A DNA stretch of 64,000 nt from WJLY01 sp964562405 (GCA_964562405.1 CAZLTC010000006.1:3950-67949), one strand, 5' to 3'; positions 16,178 through 25,165 are shown, numbered from the stretch's first letter. The notes: a model not told the origin generated them from the letters alone. Numbers and translations: made by a program.

Positions 16178-17488
16178 TTACCTCAGCAGGACGAGCTTCA
16201 CAGGGTCGGCACCCGACCCGGCAGCGAGCCGCGCGAAGTACACACCGGAGGGCAAGGGGCGTCCAACCGAGTCCCGGCCGTCCCATTGGGCGGCCGCGAG
16301 GGGGGACGCCTCGAGGCGCCGCAGCAGTCTCCCCGAGATGTCGTACACGTTGATGGCGTGCGCTTCACTTGAGGGCGTGGCGGGCGCCAGGAAGATCGCC
16401 TCGCGGAACGGATTCGGCCAGCACCGGAGGACCGGGGGCGCGACGGCCACAGGGGCGTCCGCCGAGTCTCCGGGTATGTCCGTCGGAGGATCCAGCAGGG
16501 CGAAGTGGACCTGCATGTTGCTCTGCGTCGTGCCGCGCGGCCAGGCGAGAGCTACGATGCCGCTCGAGAGCGTCACTGGGTGCGGCTCCGTGTCCCAGCC
16601 CGCGTAGCTCAGCCAGTTCTCCTCGCTCGCCCAGGCGTAGCCGTCGTCGGAGACGCGCGAGTACAGATCGTAGGGGTCGCCACCGGTCGACGTTGCGTAA
16701 TAGAGCCCGTACCGCCCGTCAGCCAGCTCGATGGGGAAGGAGTCGTGCGAGTTCTGCGTGTAGGTGACGCGGTTCTCTGCGCTCCAGTTCAGCCTGTCGG
16801 TCGACGTCTTCGTGAAGATGTCTATCTGGTAGTACCAGATACCGGTCTTGCGCTGATAGCTCAAGACGTACGTCCCATCCGAGTGGCGCATGATGCGGTT
16901 CAGTGAACCGGTGCTGGCGTTCGTCTTGTCGTGGTCCCATGTCGTCCCGTCCTCCGAGTGGGCCACGTGGCCCCCGTTCGAGAGCAAGTCGTAGCTCATG
17001 GTCAGGGATCCGTTGTTCTCGGAGAAGACGGTGGGGTTTACAAGGTCCTCGGTCGTCCACCCGAGGTCCACGATGCCTCGACGCGTCCAGGTCGTGCCGT
17101 CGGGGGAGTCGGCCATGTGTATGCGGTAGCCGCCCGTCTCATCCGACAAGTAGTAGAGCTGGTACGTCCCGCCGGGCAGCTGAATGACCGATGGATGCCT
17201 CTCGTTCCCAGACGTGGCGACGATAGCGCGAGGTGGGGACCACACCGCCCCGTCGGACGACACCGTCAGCATCAGATCACCGTTTTCATAGTTCGAGTCC
17301 AGCCTCTCATACACGATCATGAGGGAGCCATCGTCGCACTCGAGAAGCGAGGGCATGTAGTTCAGGTACCCGTCGTCGGTCACGGGCACGATGTCATAGG
17401 AGCACGCGGCCGATGCAATGAGCGCCAGTGCGCAGCATGCACTTGCCGCGGCCATGTGCGGACGGTGAACCGGCGAACGTGCAGACAT
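16178..17488 (-). CDS. Secreted sialidase-like Asp-box repeat protein with FlgD-like C-terminal domain
   Basis: 436 residues. ATG at 17488 is followed by a signal peptide (PHMAAASACCALALIASAACS). At least five Asp-box repeats (SSDGAVW, SPDGTTW, SEDGTTW, STDRLNW, SDDGYAW) indicate a beta-propeller of the sialidase/BNR fold. I do not see a convincing sialidase arginine triad or an N-terminal RIP motif, so it may be a non-catalytic or differently specific glycan-binding propeller. The C-terminal ~85 residues are the shared domain (CWPNPFREAIFL ... INVYDISGRLLRRL ... WDGRDSVGRPLPSGVYFARL ... KLVLLR). It is transcribed alone, divergently from the yajC operon. Confidence 0.8.
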   Translation of the reverse strand: MSARSPVHRPHMAAASACCALALIASAACSYDIVPVTDDGYLNYMPSLLECDDGSLMIVYERLDSNYENGDLMLTVSSDGAVWSPPRAIVATSGNERHPSVIQLPGGTYQLYYLSDETGGYRIHMADSPDGTTWTRRGIVDLGWTTEDLVNPTVFSENNGSLTMSYDLLSNGGHVAHSEDGTTWDHDKTNASTGSLNRIMRHSDGTYVLSYQRKTGIWYYQIDIFTKTSTDRLNWSAENRVTYTQNSHDSFPIELADGRYGLYYATSTGGDPYDLYSRVSDDGYAWASEENWLSYAGWDTEPHPVTLSSGIVALAWPRGTTQSNMQVHFALLDPPTDIPGDSADAPVAVAPPVLRCWPNPFREAIFLAPATPSSEAHAINVYDISGRLLRRLEASPLAAAQWDGRDSVGRPLPSGVYFARLAAGSGADPVKLVLLR

Positions 17489-17539
17489 GAGTACCCCCCG
17501 GGGTCCTGTCCTGGTTTGCGCTGCGGGACGCTCACTACC

Positions 17540-17548
17540 ATTATAGCA
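17540..17548 (-). promoter_or_regulatory. Extended -10 promoter for the Asp-box protein gene
   Basis: The minus strand reads TGCTATAAT, an extended -10 with a perfect TATAAT (17540-17545). There is no recognisable -35, as expected for extended -10 promoters. The same TGCTATAAT string precedes the C1 protease gene. Confidence 0.55.
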
Positions 17549-17567
17549 TACTGTGGGCGCGGCGCTC

Positions 17568-17596
17568 TTGACTCGCCGGACGCTCCCTGATAACAT
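17568..17596 (+). promoter_or_regulatory. Promoter of the yajC-def-fmt operon
   Basis: TTGACT (17568-17573) and TAACAT (17591-17596) are 17 bases apart. Transcription would begin near 17603, ahead of the small gene at 17633. It is divergent from the promoter at 17540. Confidence 0.65.
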
Positions 17597-17632
17597 CTCC
17601 CGGTTGAACGGTAACAACGTCCAGGAGGCCAT

Positions 17633-17893
17633 CTGGCGTTCAAGAAGGCGAAGCGCAAGGACGAGAAGCCCGGTTCGGGGATCATACTCGTGAAGGACGG
17701 CGTCAAGAGGGAGGTGACGTTCGAGGAGCTTGCGCTCTCGAACACGCTCTCCCTGGAGGCGCTCGTCCGCGTGCTGGCGAGGACGGGCGAGATCGACCCC
17801 AAGGAGCTGCTCGAGGAGATGGAGAAGGTGAAGGCCGAGCGGTTCCGTGACGGGTCCGAACTCCCGAACGCGGGTCCTGACACCGCTCACTAG
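17633..17893 (+). CDS. Small charged protein of unknown function preceding yajC
   Basis: About 86 residues if translation begins at CTG 17633, which lies 4 bases after AGGAGG. A GTG at 17690 would give 67 residues but lacks a ribosome site. The first ~25 residues are very basic (FKKAKRKDEKPG); the remainder is predicted helical and acidic (VTFEELALSNTLSLEALVRVL ... IDPKELLEEMEKVKAE). No membrane segment or known motif is visible. It is the first gene of the yajC-def-fmt operon, 12 bases before yajC, so a role near translation or secretion is possible but unproven. Confidence 0.55.
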   Translation: MAFKKAKRKDEKPGSGIILVKDGVKREVTFEELALSNTLSLEALVRVLARTGEIDPKELLEEMEKVKAERFRDGSELPNAGPDTAH

Positions 17894-17905
17894 GAGGCGT
17901 GGCTG

Positions 17906-18238
17906 ATGCTGTTTCTGACAATGCTCTTCCCGGACGTCGCACACGCGATGGGCACGCCCGGCGCTGGTGGCGAAGGCGGCGGTGGCAACACGTCGTTCTT
18001 CTTCATGCTCATAGCGATCTTCGCTATCTTCTACTTTCTGATGATCCGTCCCGAGTCCAAGCGGCGCAAGGAACGGCAGCAGATGATCGACTCGCTCAAG
18101 CGGCACGACAAGATAGTGACGATCGGCGGTCTTTACGGCGAGATTCTCGACGTCCACGACGACAGGGTAGTCGCCAAGATCTCGGATGGTGTGAAGGTCG
18201 AGATCGCGAAGTCTGCCGTGACCGGCGTGAGGGAGTAG
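17906..18238 (+). CDS. yajC: Preprotein translocase subunit YajC
   Basis: 110 residues with AGGAGG 8 bases before the ATG. The pattern is typical: a short extracytoplasmic Gly-rich N-terminus, one membrane helix (FFFMLIAIFAIFYFLMI) followed by RPESKRRKERQQMIDSLKRHDKIVTIGGLYGEI. YajC associates with SecDF as an accessory of the Sec translocon. The secDF genes are not in the window; here yajC heads a formyl-Met processing operon. The N-terminus is longer than usual by a Gly-rich stretch. Confidence 0.93.
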   Translation: MLFLTMLFPDVAHAMGTPGAGGEGGGGNTSFFFMLIAIFAIFYFLMIRPESKRRKERQQMIDSLKRHDKIVTIGGLYGEILDVHDDRVVAKISDGVKVEIAKSAVTGVRE

Positions 18239-18246
18239 CTTTCGGA

Positions 18247-18765
18247 ATGGCGATACGGGACGTGGTGAAGCAGGGGAGCGTCTCTCTCCAGGGTAACGTC
18301 GAGCACATCGAGAGGATCGATCAGGGTGTACTGGATCTGATCGATGACCTCATTGACACGATGAGAGAGGGCGCCACGCCCGGCGTCGGTCTCGCGGCGC
18401 CCCAGATCGGTGTAGCACGCGCCGTGATAGTGGCGCAGCCGCCCCCCGAATACGAGGGGGCGGAGGCCATCTACCGCGGAGTCGTCGCTCTTGTGAACCC
18501 CGAGATCGTGCTCGCGTCTGGAGCACCGGTCGTGATAGAGGAGGGGTGTCTGTCCTGCCCCGGCGTCACCGCCGAGGTGGAGCGCCCCGGAAGTGTGATA
18601 GTGAAGGGGCTGGACCGGGATGGCAAGCCGGTCAAGCTGGAGGTGTCGGGAGCACTGGCCAGGATCTTCCAGCACGAGATAGACCACCTCAACGGCAAGT
18701 TCTTCTTCGATCACCTCAATCCCATCAAGAGGCAGCTCGTGAAGGCGCGGATCAGAAGAACCTAG
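18247..18765 (+). CDS. def: Peptide deformylase
   Basis: 172 residues. It removes the formyl group from nascent N-terminal methionine. All three family motifs are present: GVGLAAPQIG, EEGCLS (metal-ligand Cys) and QHEIDHLNG (HExxH metal site). The start at ATG 18247 is 8 bases after the yajC stop; a longer open frame upstream overlaps yajC and is not credible. It is followed by fmt, the enzyme that adds the formyl group it removes. The order def-fmt is standard. Confidence 0.97.
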   Translation: MAIRDVVKQGSVSLQGNVEHIERIDQGVLDLIDDLIDTMREGATPGVGLAAPQIGVARAVIVAQPPPEYEGAEAIYRGVVALVNPEIVLASGAPVVIEEGCLSCPGVTAEVERPGSVIVKGLDRDGKPVKLEVSGALARIFQHEIDHLNGKFFFDHLNPIKRQLVKARIRRT

Positions 18766-18808
18766 GGCCGTGACTGTCCTCAATCGGTCCCAGTGAGAGT
18801 TGCCGACC

Positions 18809-19747
18809 ATGCGCATCGTGTTCATGGGGACGCCGGATTTCGCTGTCCCCTCACTCTTGAAGCTCCACGAAGCGGCACACGACGTGCCGCTCGTCGTCAC
18901 GCAGCCCGACCGCCCGGCCGGGCGCGGGCGCAGGCTCAGGCCGCCTGCCGTGAAGGTGGCCGCGCTCTCCCTCTGTCTGCCCGTAGAGCAAAGCGACGAC
19001 ATCAACGACGAGGCGTTCGTCGAGAGGCTCCGCTCGGTGGCCCCCGAGCTGCTCGTGGTCGTCGCATTCGGGCAGATACTACGGCGCGCACTCCTGGAGG
19101 TCCCCTCGAGGGGCGCCGTCAACGTGCACGCCTCCCTGCTCCCCCGATATCGGGGCACGGCGCCGATCAACTGGGTCATCGTGAACGGCGAGACGGAGAC
19201 CGGCGTGACCACCATGTTCATGGCGGACAAGGTCGACGCCGGAGAGATCATCCTCGAGAGGACGACCACGATCCGGGACATGGAGACGGCCGGCGAGCTG
19301 TCCGATCGGCTGGCCGAGCTCGGGGCGGAGCTGCTTCTGGAGACCGTCGCCCTGATCGAGAAGGGAGAGGCTCCGCGAGTCGCGCAGGACGTCTCTCGGG
19401 CCTGCTACGCGCGGAAGCTCAGGAAGACCGATGGGGAGATAGACTGGACGGAGCCTTCAAGGCGCGTCCTGGACAGGATAAGAGGTATGACCCCGTGGCC
19501 TGGGGCGTACACGTGGTATCGCGGGAAGCGGCTCGTCATCGAGCGCGCCGCACAGGGGCCGCCGGCGGCGGGCTCTCCGGGAGAGGTCCTGGCCGTGACC
19601 CGTGATTCCATAGACGTCGCGACCGGGGACGGCGTGGTGCGCCTGCTGGAGGTGCGGCCGCAGGGCCGGCGTGCGATGAAAGCCGACGCTTTCGCCAGGG
19701 GATACCGCCCCGAGGTGGGCTCGTTCCCGTTCTCGGCGGAGGGATAG
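18809..19747 (+). CDS. fmt: Methionyl-tRNA formyltransferase
   Basis: 312 residues. It transfers a formyl group from 10-formyl-tetrahydrofolate to Met-tRNA(fMet). The N-terminal catalytic domain begins MRIVFMGTPDFAVPSL. The active-site block NVHASLLPRYRGTAPINW includes the conserved Asn and His, and the C-terminal OB-like tRNA-binding domain runs from about residue 205. ATG 18809 is preferred over an in-frame TTG nine bases upstream because it matches the family N-terminus. It is in an operon with def. Confidence 0.97.
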   Translation: MRIVFMGTPDFAVPSLLKLHEAAHDVPLVVTQPDRPAGRGRRLRPPAVKVAALSLCLPVEQSDDINDEAFVERLRSVAPELLVVVAFGQILRRALLEVPSRGAVNVHASLLPRYRGTAPINWVIVNGETETGVTTMFMADKVDAGEIILERTTTIRDMETAGELSDRLAELGAELLLETVALIEKGEAPRVAQDVSRACYARKLRKTDGEIDWTEPSRRVLDRIRGMTPWPGAYTWYRGKRLVIERAAQGPPAAGSPGEVLAVTRDSIDVATGDGVVRLLEVRPQGRRAMKADAFARGYRPEVGSFPFSAEG

Positions 19748-19753
19748 TCCGCG

Positions 19754-20515
19754 ATGATGGAGCTGGGCGAAAAGCGCCTCTTCATTCTGGTCTCCGCGGG
19801 AGGGCTGCTGTTGCTGGGCCTTCTGGCATGCGCCGCGTGGTACCTGATAGCGCCAAGGCTTGCGGAGCTGCATCCGGAGCTTCCAAGGACCGTTGCCGCC
19901 GTTGCCGCCGCCGCGTTCCTCATAATCGCGTTCGGGCTCGGCCTCATAGCGCTGTCTGCGCTGACGGGTCGCCGGGTTCTGTTCAGCCAGAGGATGACCG
20001 CAACGGTCGTGCGCATCCTCTTCCCGCTCGTCCTGATGTTGTCGGCGCTCATCAGGCTCGACACGGAGGCGGTCAAGCGTTCGTTCGTCGCCGTCAACAA
20101 CGCCCTTGTCAAAGCAGGGCTCGACACGATACGGAAGGGTAGGCTGCTACTTCTTCTTCCGCACTGCCTGCAGGCGACCACCTGCCCTCACAAGATCACG
20201 GGCGGTCTCATAGACAACTGCAAGGGGTGTGGACGCTGTGTCATTGCGGGGCTTCTGGAACTCGCGCGCGAACACGGATTGGCTCTCACCGTGGCCACCG
20301 GCGGCACGCTGGCGCGTCGAGTGATCGGGGAGATCAACCCGGCCGCCATCATTGCAGTGGCCTGCGAGACGGATCTCACGAGCGGCATACGGGACAGCTA
20401 CCCGCTGCCCGTCCTCGGGATCCTGAACGAGAGGCCGCACGGTCCGTGTCGCGACACCACGGTCGACCTCGCGGCGGTGCGCGGCGCCGTGCGTTTCTTT
20501 GCGGGACTGGAGTAG
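19754..20515 (+). CDS. DUF116-family membrane protein with Cys cluster
   Basis: 253 residues. Two membrane helices occupy the N-terminal ~70 residues (LFILVSAGGLLLLGLLACAAWYL and FLIIAFGLGLIALSAL). The conserved DUF116 domain follows, with the cysteine pattern LPHCLQATTCPHKI ... CKGCGRCVIAGL, which looks like a metal or Fe-S site, then VATGGTLARRVI and AVACETDLTSGI. DUF116 has no firmly assigned reaction that I know of. It lies between fmt and rsmB, as in other bacteria, suggesting a link to translation or RNA modification. An alternative ATG is at 19757. Confidence 0.85.
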   Translation: MMELGEKRLFILVSAGGLLLLGLLACAAWYLIAPRLAELHPELPRTVAAVAAAAFLIIAFGLGLIALSALTGRRVLFSQRMTATVVRILFPLVLMLSALIRLDTEAVKRSFVAVNNALVKAGLDTIRKGRLLLLLPHCLQATTCPHKITGGLIDNCKGCGRCVIAGLLELAREHGLALTVATGGTLARRVIGEINPAAIIAVACETDLTSGIRDSYPLPVLGILNERPHGPCRDTTVDLAAVRGAVRFFAGLE

Positions 20516-20520
20516 GGGAC

Positions 20521-21987
20521 ATGGACGCAAGGCAGGTCGCGCTTCTGAGCCTCACGGAGTGGGAGTCCGGCGACCAGAAGATAGACGTGGTCCTCGAACG
20601 CGAGCTGGCGAACGCGGCGCTGGACGACCGCGACACCGCGCTGGCCCAGAACCTGACGTACGGCGTGCTCCGCTGGAAGGGCAGGCTCGACTGGGTGCTG
20701 GACCAGTACGTGAAGGGCGGCCTTCGCTCGCTTCCGCTTCCCATACGAAACGCGCTCAGACTCGGTCTCTATCAGATCGACTACCTCGACAGGATCCCGG
20801 CGCGGGCCGCGGTGAGCGAGTCCGTCAACCTCGCGAAGCGCTACGGGCACAAGGGGACGGCCGGGCTGGTCAACGCCGTGCTCCGGAACGTCCTCACGAG
20901 TCTGCGGCCGGATTTCCCGGACATGAACGCCGATCCCGTGGAGCACATCAGCGTCGTATACTCGCATCCGTCGGTCCTGGTGCAGCGGTGGATAGAACGG
21001 TACGGGGTCGACATGACGCTCGTCTTCTGCGAGTACAACAACGAAGTGCCGCGGCTGGTGGCGCGCGCAAACGGACTGCGCTGCTCACCTTCGGCACTCG
21101 AGACCGCGCTCAAGGCCGAGGGGCGCGAGACCCGACCCGGCAGGTACTTCGACGAGTGCCTCGAGGTAATGGGTGGTGGAGACGTCGCCAACCTGCGGTG
21201 CTTCCAGGACGGGCTCATGCAGGTCCAGGATGAGAGCACTCTGGCCGCGGTCCGGCTGCTCAACCCGTCTCCGGGCGAGGAGATCATCGACATGTGCGCG
21301 GCTCCGGGCGGCAAGACGACCTACATCTCGGAGCGCATGGGCGGCGACGGTCGCATAAGAGCCTTCGAGATATCACGGAGGCGCTCGCATCTCCTGAACG
21401 AGAACCTCACGAGGCTCGGCATCACGAACTGCGAGGTGCTGTGCGGCGAGGCGACCGCGGCCGTGACCGACAAGGCCGACGGGATACTCCTTGACGCCCC
21501 GTGCTCGGGAACGGGCACGCTCGGCCGCAGGATCGACTCGCGCTGGAAATTCGACCTGCGCGCGAGAGAGAGGATGAAGCAGGAGGTGGCCGACCTCGAG
21601 CGGATACATCCTCGCCAGATCTTCGCACACCAGGCGAGCCGCCAGCTCCGTCTGCTCCTGAACGCCGCGGATCTTGTGAATGATGGCGGCCGTATCGTAT
21701 ACAGCACCTGCTCGATGGAACCGGAGGAGAACGAACTAGTCATCAGCCATTTCCTCAAGAAGCGGCCTGAGTTCGTCATCGAGGACGCCGCACCTTACGT
21801 TCCGGGCATGTTCGTCGATGGCGGGTTCGTTAGGACCATGCCTCACAAGCACGCCATCGACGGGTCGTTTGCGGCGCGCCTCGCCAAGCGCGGCGGTGAG
21901 GCCTTCGAGATGGAGGCGGAGGACGAACTCGATCTGCCGGAGCACGCTACATCGATGGACCTCGAGATAGCCGAAGAGTTGGCCTGA
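20521..21987 (+). CDS. rsmB: 16S rRNA (cytosine-967-C5)-methyltransferase RsmB
   Basis: 488 residues, starting five bases after the previous stop codon. An N-terminal NusB-like RNA-binding domain (about residues 1-135, with RDTALAQNLTYGVLRWKGRLDWVLDQY) is followed by the SAM-dependent methyltransferase domain. That domain has DMCAAPGGKTTYI (SAM binding), LLDAPCSGTGTLGRR (motif IV Cys) and VYSTCSMEPEENE (motif VI Cys, catalytic nucleophile). It methylates C967 of 16S rRNA. A C-terminal acidic tail of about 25 residues extends beyond the usual end. Confidence 0.95.
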   Translation: MDARQVALLSLTEWESGDQKIDVVLERELANAALDDRDTALAQNLTYGVLRWKGRLDWVLDQYVKGGLRSLPLPIRNALRLGLYQIDYLDRIPARAAVSESVNLAKRYGHKGTAGLVNAVLRNVLTSLRPDFPDMNADPVEHISVVYSHPSVLVQRWIERYGVDMTLVFCEYNNEVPRLVARANGLRCSPSALETALKAEGRETRPGRYFDECLEVMGGGDVANLRCFQDGLMQVQDESTLAAVRLLNPSPGEEIIDMCAAPGGKTTYISERMGGDGRIRAFEISRRRSHLLNENLTRLGITNCEVLCGEATAAVTDKADGILLDAPCSGTGTLGRRIDSRWKFDLRARERMKQEVADLERIHPRQIFAHQASRQLRLLLNAADLVNDGGRIVYSTCSMEPEENELVISHFLKKRPEFVIEDAAPYVPGMFVDGGFVRTMPHKHAIDGSFAARLAKRGGEAFEMEAEDELDLPEHATSMDLEIAEELA

Positions 21988-22025
21988 GATGGACGTCAGG
22001 CATCTTTGAGTGGGATGGGTCGGCC

Positions 22026-22793
22026 GTGAGAGTACCCGGACGTGACATGGAACTTAGGATGCCTGCTATCGTGCGGAAGGTCCTCTTCACGCTGTCCGCC
22101 GTCGTTGCGGCGCTCGTGTGCGCGGCCCTGGCCGTGAACTACATCGTCATGCCCATACTGGTGGGCCGGGGGGATCTCGTTCCGGCGCCGGACCTCGTGG
22201 GACGTTCGCTCGTGGAGGCCAAGCGTGTGGTGGATGAGGTGAGGTTGGCCATCAGAGTGGAGTCCGTGCAGCCTGACCCCATGCTTCCCGCGGGCGCGGT
22301 CGTTCGGCAGGCCCCGGCGCCCGGAGTGGACACGAAGCGCGGGAGAAGCATCTCCGTGGTTGTGAGTTCAGGCCTCGACATGAAGGTCGTGCCTCCTCTG
22401 TCAGGTCTGACCGCGCGCCAGGCTCAGCTGGATGCGGAGTCGGCCGGCTTCGCGATCAGCTCGGTAGCCGAGGTCCACACGCCCGAGGTCGAGCGCGGCC
22501 GGGTCGTCGGCACGATGCCGCGCAGCGGCTCCGTTCTGCCGGCAGGGACCGGCATCAGCATGGTCGTGAGCCTGGGGCCGAGGCCGATGGCGCTGATCAT
22601 GCCCTCTCTGGTCGGCCGCACTCCAGAGGAGGCGCGGCTCATCGTCGAGGAGCTGGGGCTCGTGGTGAGGTCGGTAAGGTACGGTCAGGGCAGGAGCGAT
22701 TTCCTGAGGGATGTCGTGCTCGTTCAGGAACCGGTTGCAGGCGCCAGGGTGGTGGAGGGCGAGAGCGTCACGCTCCGGGTCGGCAAGGGGTAG
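22026..22793 (+). CDS. Membrane-anchored triple-PASTA protein without kinase domain
   Basis: About 255 residues from GTG 22026; ATG 22047 or 22059 are possible later starts. A single N-terminal membrane helix (VLFTLSAVVAALVCAALAVNYIV) is followed by three PASTA domains of about 65 residues. Each begins with a Pro-(D/S)-L-x-G-type box (PAPDLVGRSLVEAKRVV; VVPPLSGLTARQAQLDAE; IMPSLVGRTPEEARLIVEE) and ends in a VxVSxG or LRVGKG strand. PASTA domains bind muropeptides or lipid II in PrkC-type kinases and some PBPs. In many bacteria the slot between rsmB and rpe holds the PASTA kinase, so this looks like a kinase-less counterpart. A cell-wall sensing or scaffold role is inferred. Confidence 0.88.
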   Translation: MRVPGRDMELRMPAIVRKVLFTLSAVVAALVCAALAVNYIVMPILVGRGDLVPAPDLVGRSLVEAKRVVDEVRLAIRVESVQPDPMLPAGAVVRQAPAPGVDTKRGRSISVVVSSGLDMKVVPPLSGLTARQAQLDAESAGFAISSVAEVHTPEVERGRVVGTMPRSGSVLPAGTGISMVVSLGPRPMALIMPSLVGRTPEEARLIVEELGLVVRSVRYGQGRSDFLRDVVLVQEPVAGARVVEGESVTLRVGKG

Positions 22794-22856
22794 CGGTCGT
22801 CTCCGCCTCGGCCGGACCTGTACTGCCCGGGCCTACGCCGGAGAGGGAGTCAAGGT

Positions 22857-23543
<687 letters not shown>

Positions 23544-23559
23544 CCACGTTCTTTTCTCC

Positions 23560-23588
23560 TTGCGCCATATCTGTCGCTTTGGTATATT
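23560..23588 (+). promoter_or_regulatory. Promoter of the ffh-rpsP-rimM-trmD-rplS operon
   Basis: TTGCGC (23560-23565) and TATATT (23583-23588) are 17 bases apart. It starts 17 bases after the rpe stop codon. The predicted transcript has a leader of about 175 bases before ffh. Confidence 0.7.
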
Positions 23589-23603
23589 CTCTAGGCTGTA
23601 TCA

Positions 23604-23697
23604 GTTGCAGGCCCGGAGCTTGACGGCTCGTCGGGATGGTGCATCATTGTGTCCGTCTCCGAGACGTCAGTGGGTTCGTTTGCTCACGCTCTGCAAC
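23604..23697 (+). other. Structured leader RNA candidate upstream of ffh
   Basis: A closing helix GTTGCAG (23604-23610) / CTGCAAC (23691-23697) encloses three local hairpins. These are CCCG-GAGC / GCTC-GT-CGGG at 23612-23635, GATG/CATC around 23635-23645, and CGTCTC/GAGACG. A GTGGG/CTCAC helix lies next to the 3' arm. It is neither a tRNA nor a recognisable SRP RNA. It could be a regulatory leader or chance pairing in GC-rich DNA. Confidence 0.35.
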
Positions 23698-23770
23698 CCT
23701 TTCGTCCGGCAAGTCCTTACGGTGTGGGGCGGCGGACGTGCGGAGCGATCCCGGAGGTGGTGGCGGGCGC

Positions 23771-25096
23771 ATGTTCGATCAGCTTTCTCAGAGACTCGAC
23801 AGTGCATTCCGCGCGCTGACCGGTAGGGGCAGACTCACAGAGGCGAACATAGAGGACGCCCTCCGCGAAGTCAGAAGGGCGCTGCTCGAGGCCGATGTCA
23901 ATTTCAAGGTCGCGCGCGGGTTCACAGAAAACGTTCGCGCGCGGGCCGTCGGCCAAGAGGTTCTCAGGAGCCTCACCCCAGGCCAGCAGGTGGTGAAGAT
24001 CGTCCACGAGGAGCTTGTCAGTCTCCTCGGTGGAGCGTCGGAGCCCTTCCGGCTCTCAGGTGCAACGCCGGCCGTGGTGATGGTCGTGGGCCTCCAGGGG
24101 TCCGGCAAGACGACCTTCTGTGGGAAGCTTGCGCGGCACCTGAGGAAGCGCGGTAGGAGCCCGCTGCTCGTGGCGGCCGATACGTACAGACCGGCGGCGC
24201 AGGAGCAGCTAGCGACCCTCGCCAGGGGGCTCGGCCTTCCGGTCCACACCGGTCGGTCCGGCGCCGATCCTGTCGAGATCGCGAAAACGGCGCTCACGGT
24301 GGCGCGCGACGGGGGCGCGGACGTCGTCATCCTCGATACGGCTGGCAGGCTGCATGTCGACGAGAAGATGATGGATGAGCTCTCGCGAATCAGGGAGGCG
24401 ACACGGCCTTCCGAGATCCTGCTCGTGCTGGATAGCATGACGGGGCAGGATGCGGTCAACGTCGCGACGGAGTTCCTGGGGCGGCTCGATTTCACCGGGG
24501 CCGTGCTCACGAAGCTCGACGGCGACACGCGCGGAGGGGCGGCAGTATCGCTCCGCGCCGTGACCGGGAAGCCGATCAAGTTCGCCAGCGTCGGCGAGAA
24601 GCTTGACGCTCTGGAGCAGTTCCACCCTGATCGGATGGCCTCCCGCATCCTCGGTATGGGCGACGTGCTGACCCTCGCCGAACGCGCGCAGGAGTCGGTC
24701 GATCTGGAACAGGCCGCGAAGCTCGAGGAGAAGCTCCGGAAGCAGAGCTTCACGCTCGAGGACTTCCAGGAGCAGCTCGCGGCCCTCAAGAAGATGGGAC
24801 CGCTCGACCAGCTCGCGGGAATGATTCCCGGGGTGGGCAAGCTCGGGCAGGTGGCCATCGACGAGAAGGCGCTGAAGGGGGTCGAGGCAATGATCCGATC
24901 GATGACGCCGGGCGAGAGACGTGACCCGGGTATCATCGACGGTAACAGAAGGAAGCGGATAGCGCACGGGAGCGGGACGACCGTGCAGGACGTGAACCGC
25001 CTCCTCAAGCAGTTCGACTCCATGAAGAAGATGATGAAGCAGTTCGGGAAGATGGGGAAACGCGGGAAGCTCCCGCTCATGAACCCCTTCGGATGA
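23771..25096 (+). CDS. ffh: Signal recognition particle GTPase Ffh
   Basis: 441 residues. ATG 23771 has GGAGGTGG about ten bases upstream and matches the family N-terminus MFDQLSQRLDSAFRALTGRG. The helical N domain leads to the G domain with GLQGSGKTTFCGKLA (P-loop), VAADTYRPAAQEQL, LDTAGRLHVD, TKLDGDTRGGA and KFASVGEKLDAL. The Met-rich M domain follows, with SMKKMMKQFGKMGKRGK near the end. It binds SRP RNA and signal sequences of nascent membrane proteins. It opens the classic ffh-rpsP-khpA-rimM-trmD-rplS order. Confidence 0.97.
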   Translation: MFDQLSQRLDSAFRALTGRGRLTEANIEDALREVRRALLEADVNFKVARGFTENVRARAVGQEVLRSLTPGQQVVKIVHEELVSLLGGASEPFRLSGATPAVVMVVGLQGSGKTTFCGKLARHLRKRGRSPLLVAADTYRPAAQEQLATLARGLGLPVHTGRSGADPVEIAKTALTVARDGGADVVILDTAGRLHVDEKMMDELSRIREATRPSEILLVLDSMTGQDAVNVATEFLGRLDFTGAVLTKLDGDTRGGAAVSLRAVTGKPIKFASVGEKLDALEQFHPDRMASRILGMGDVLTLAERAQESVDLEQAAKLEEKLRKQSFTLEDFQEQLAALKKMGPLDQLAGMIPGVGKLGQVAIDEKALKGVEAMIRSMTPGERRDPGIIDGNRRKRIAHGSGTTVQDVNRLLKQFDSMKKMMKQFGKMGKRGKLPLMNPFG

Positions 25097-25165
25097 TGCA
25101 TGGCCAACCCCTGCTGGGGGTGCAATACGCAGTTCCCGGAACACGAGGAACCTGAAGGAGGACGA

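Noticed and set aside
23604..23697. SRP RNA or tRNA in the ffh leader
   Set aside because: The conserved GGAA tetraloop and AGCA/CAGG internal loop of SRP RNA are absent. Base 8, the T-arm and the 3' CCA do not fit a tRNA.
25100..25165. N-terminal extension of S16 from an upstream ATG
   Set aside because: It overlaps the AAGGAGG ribosome site, and the S16 family N-terminus begins exactly at the GTG.
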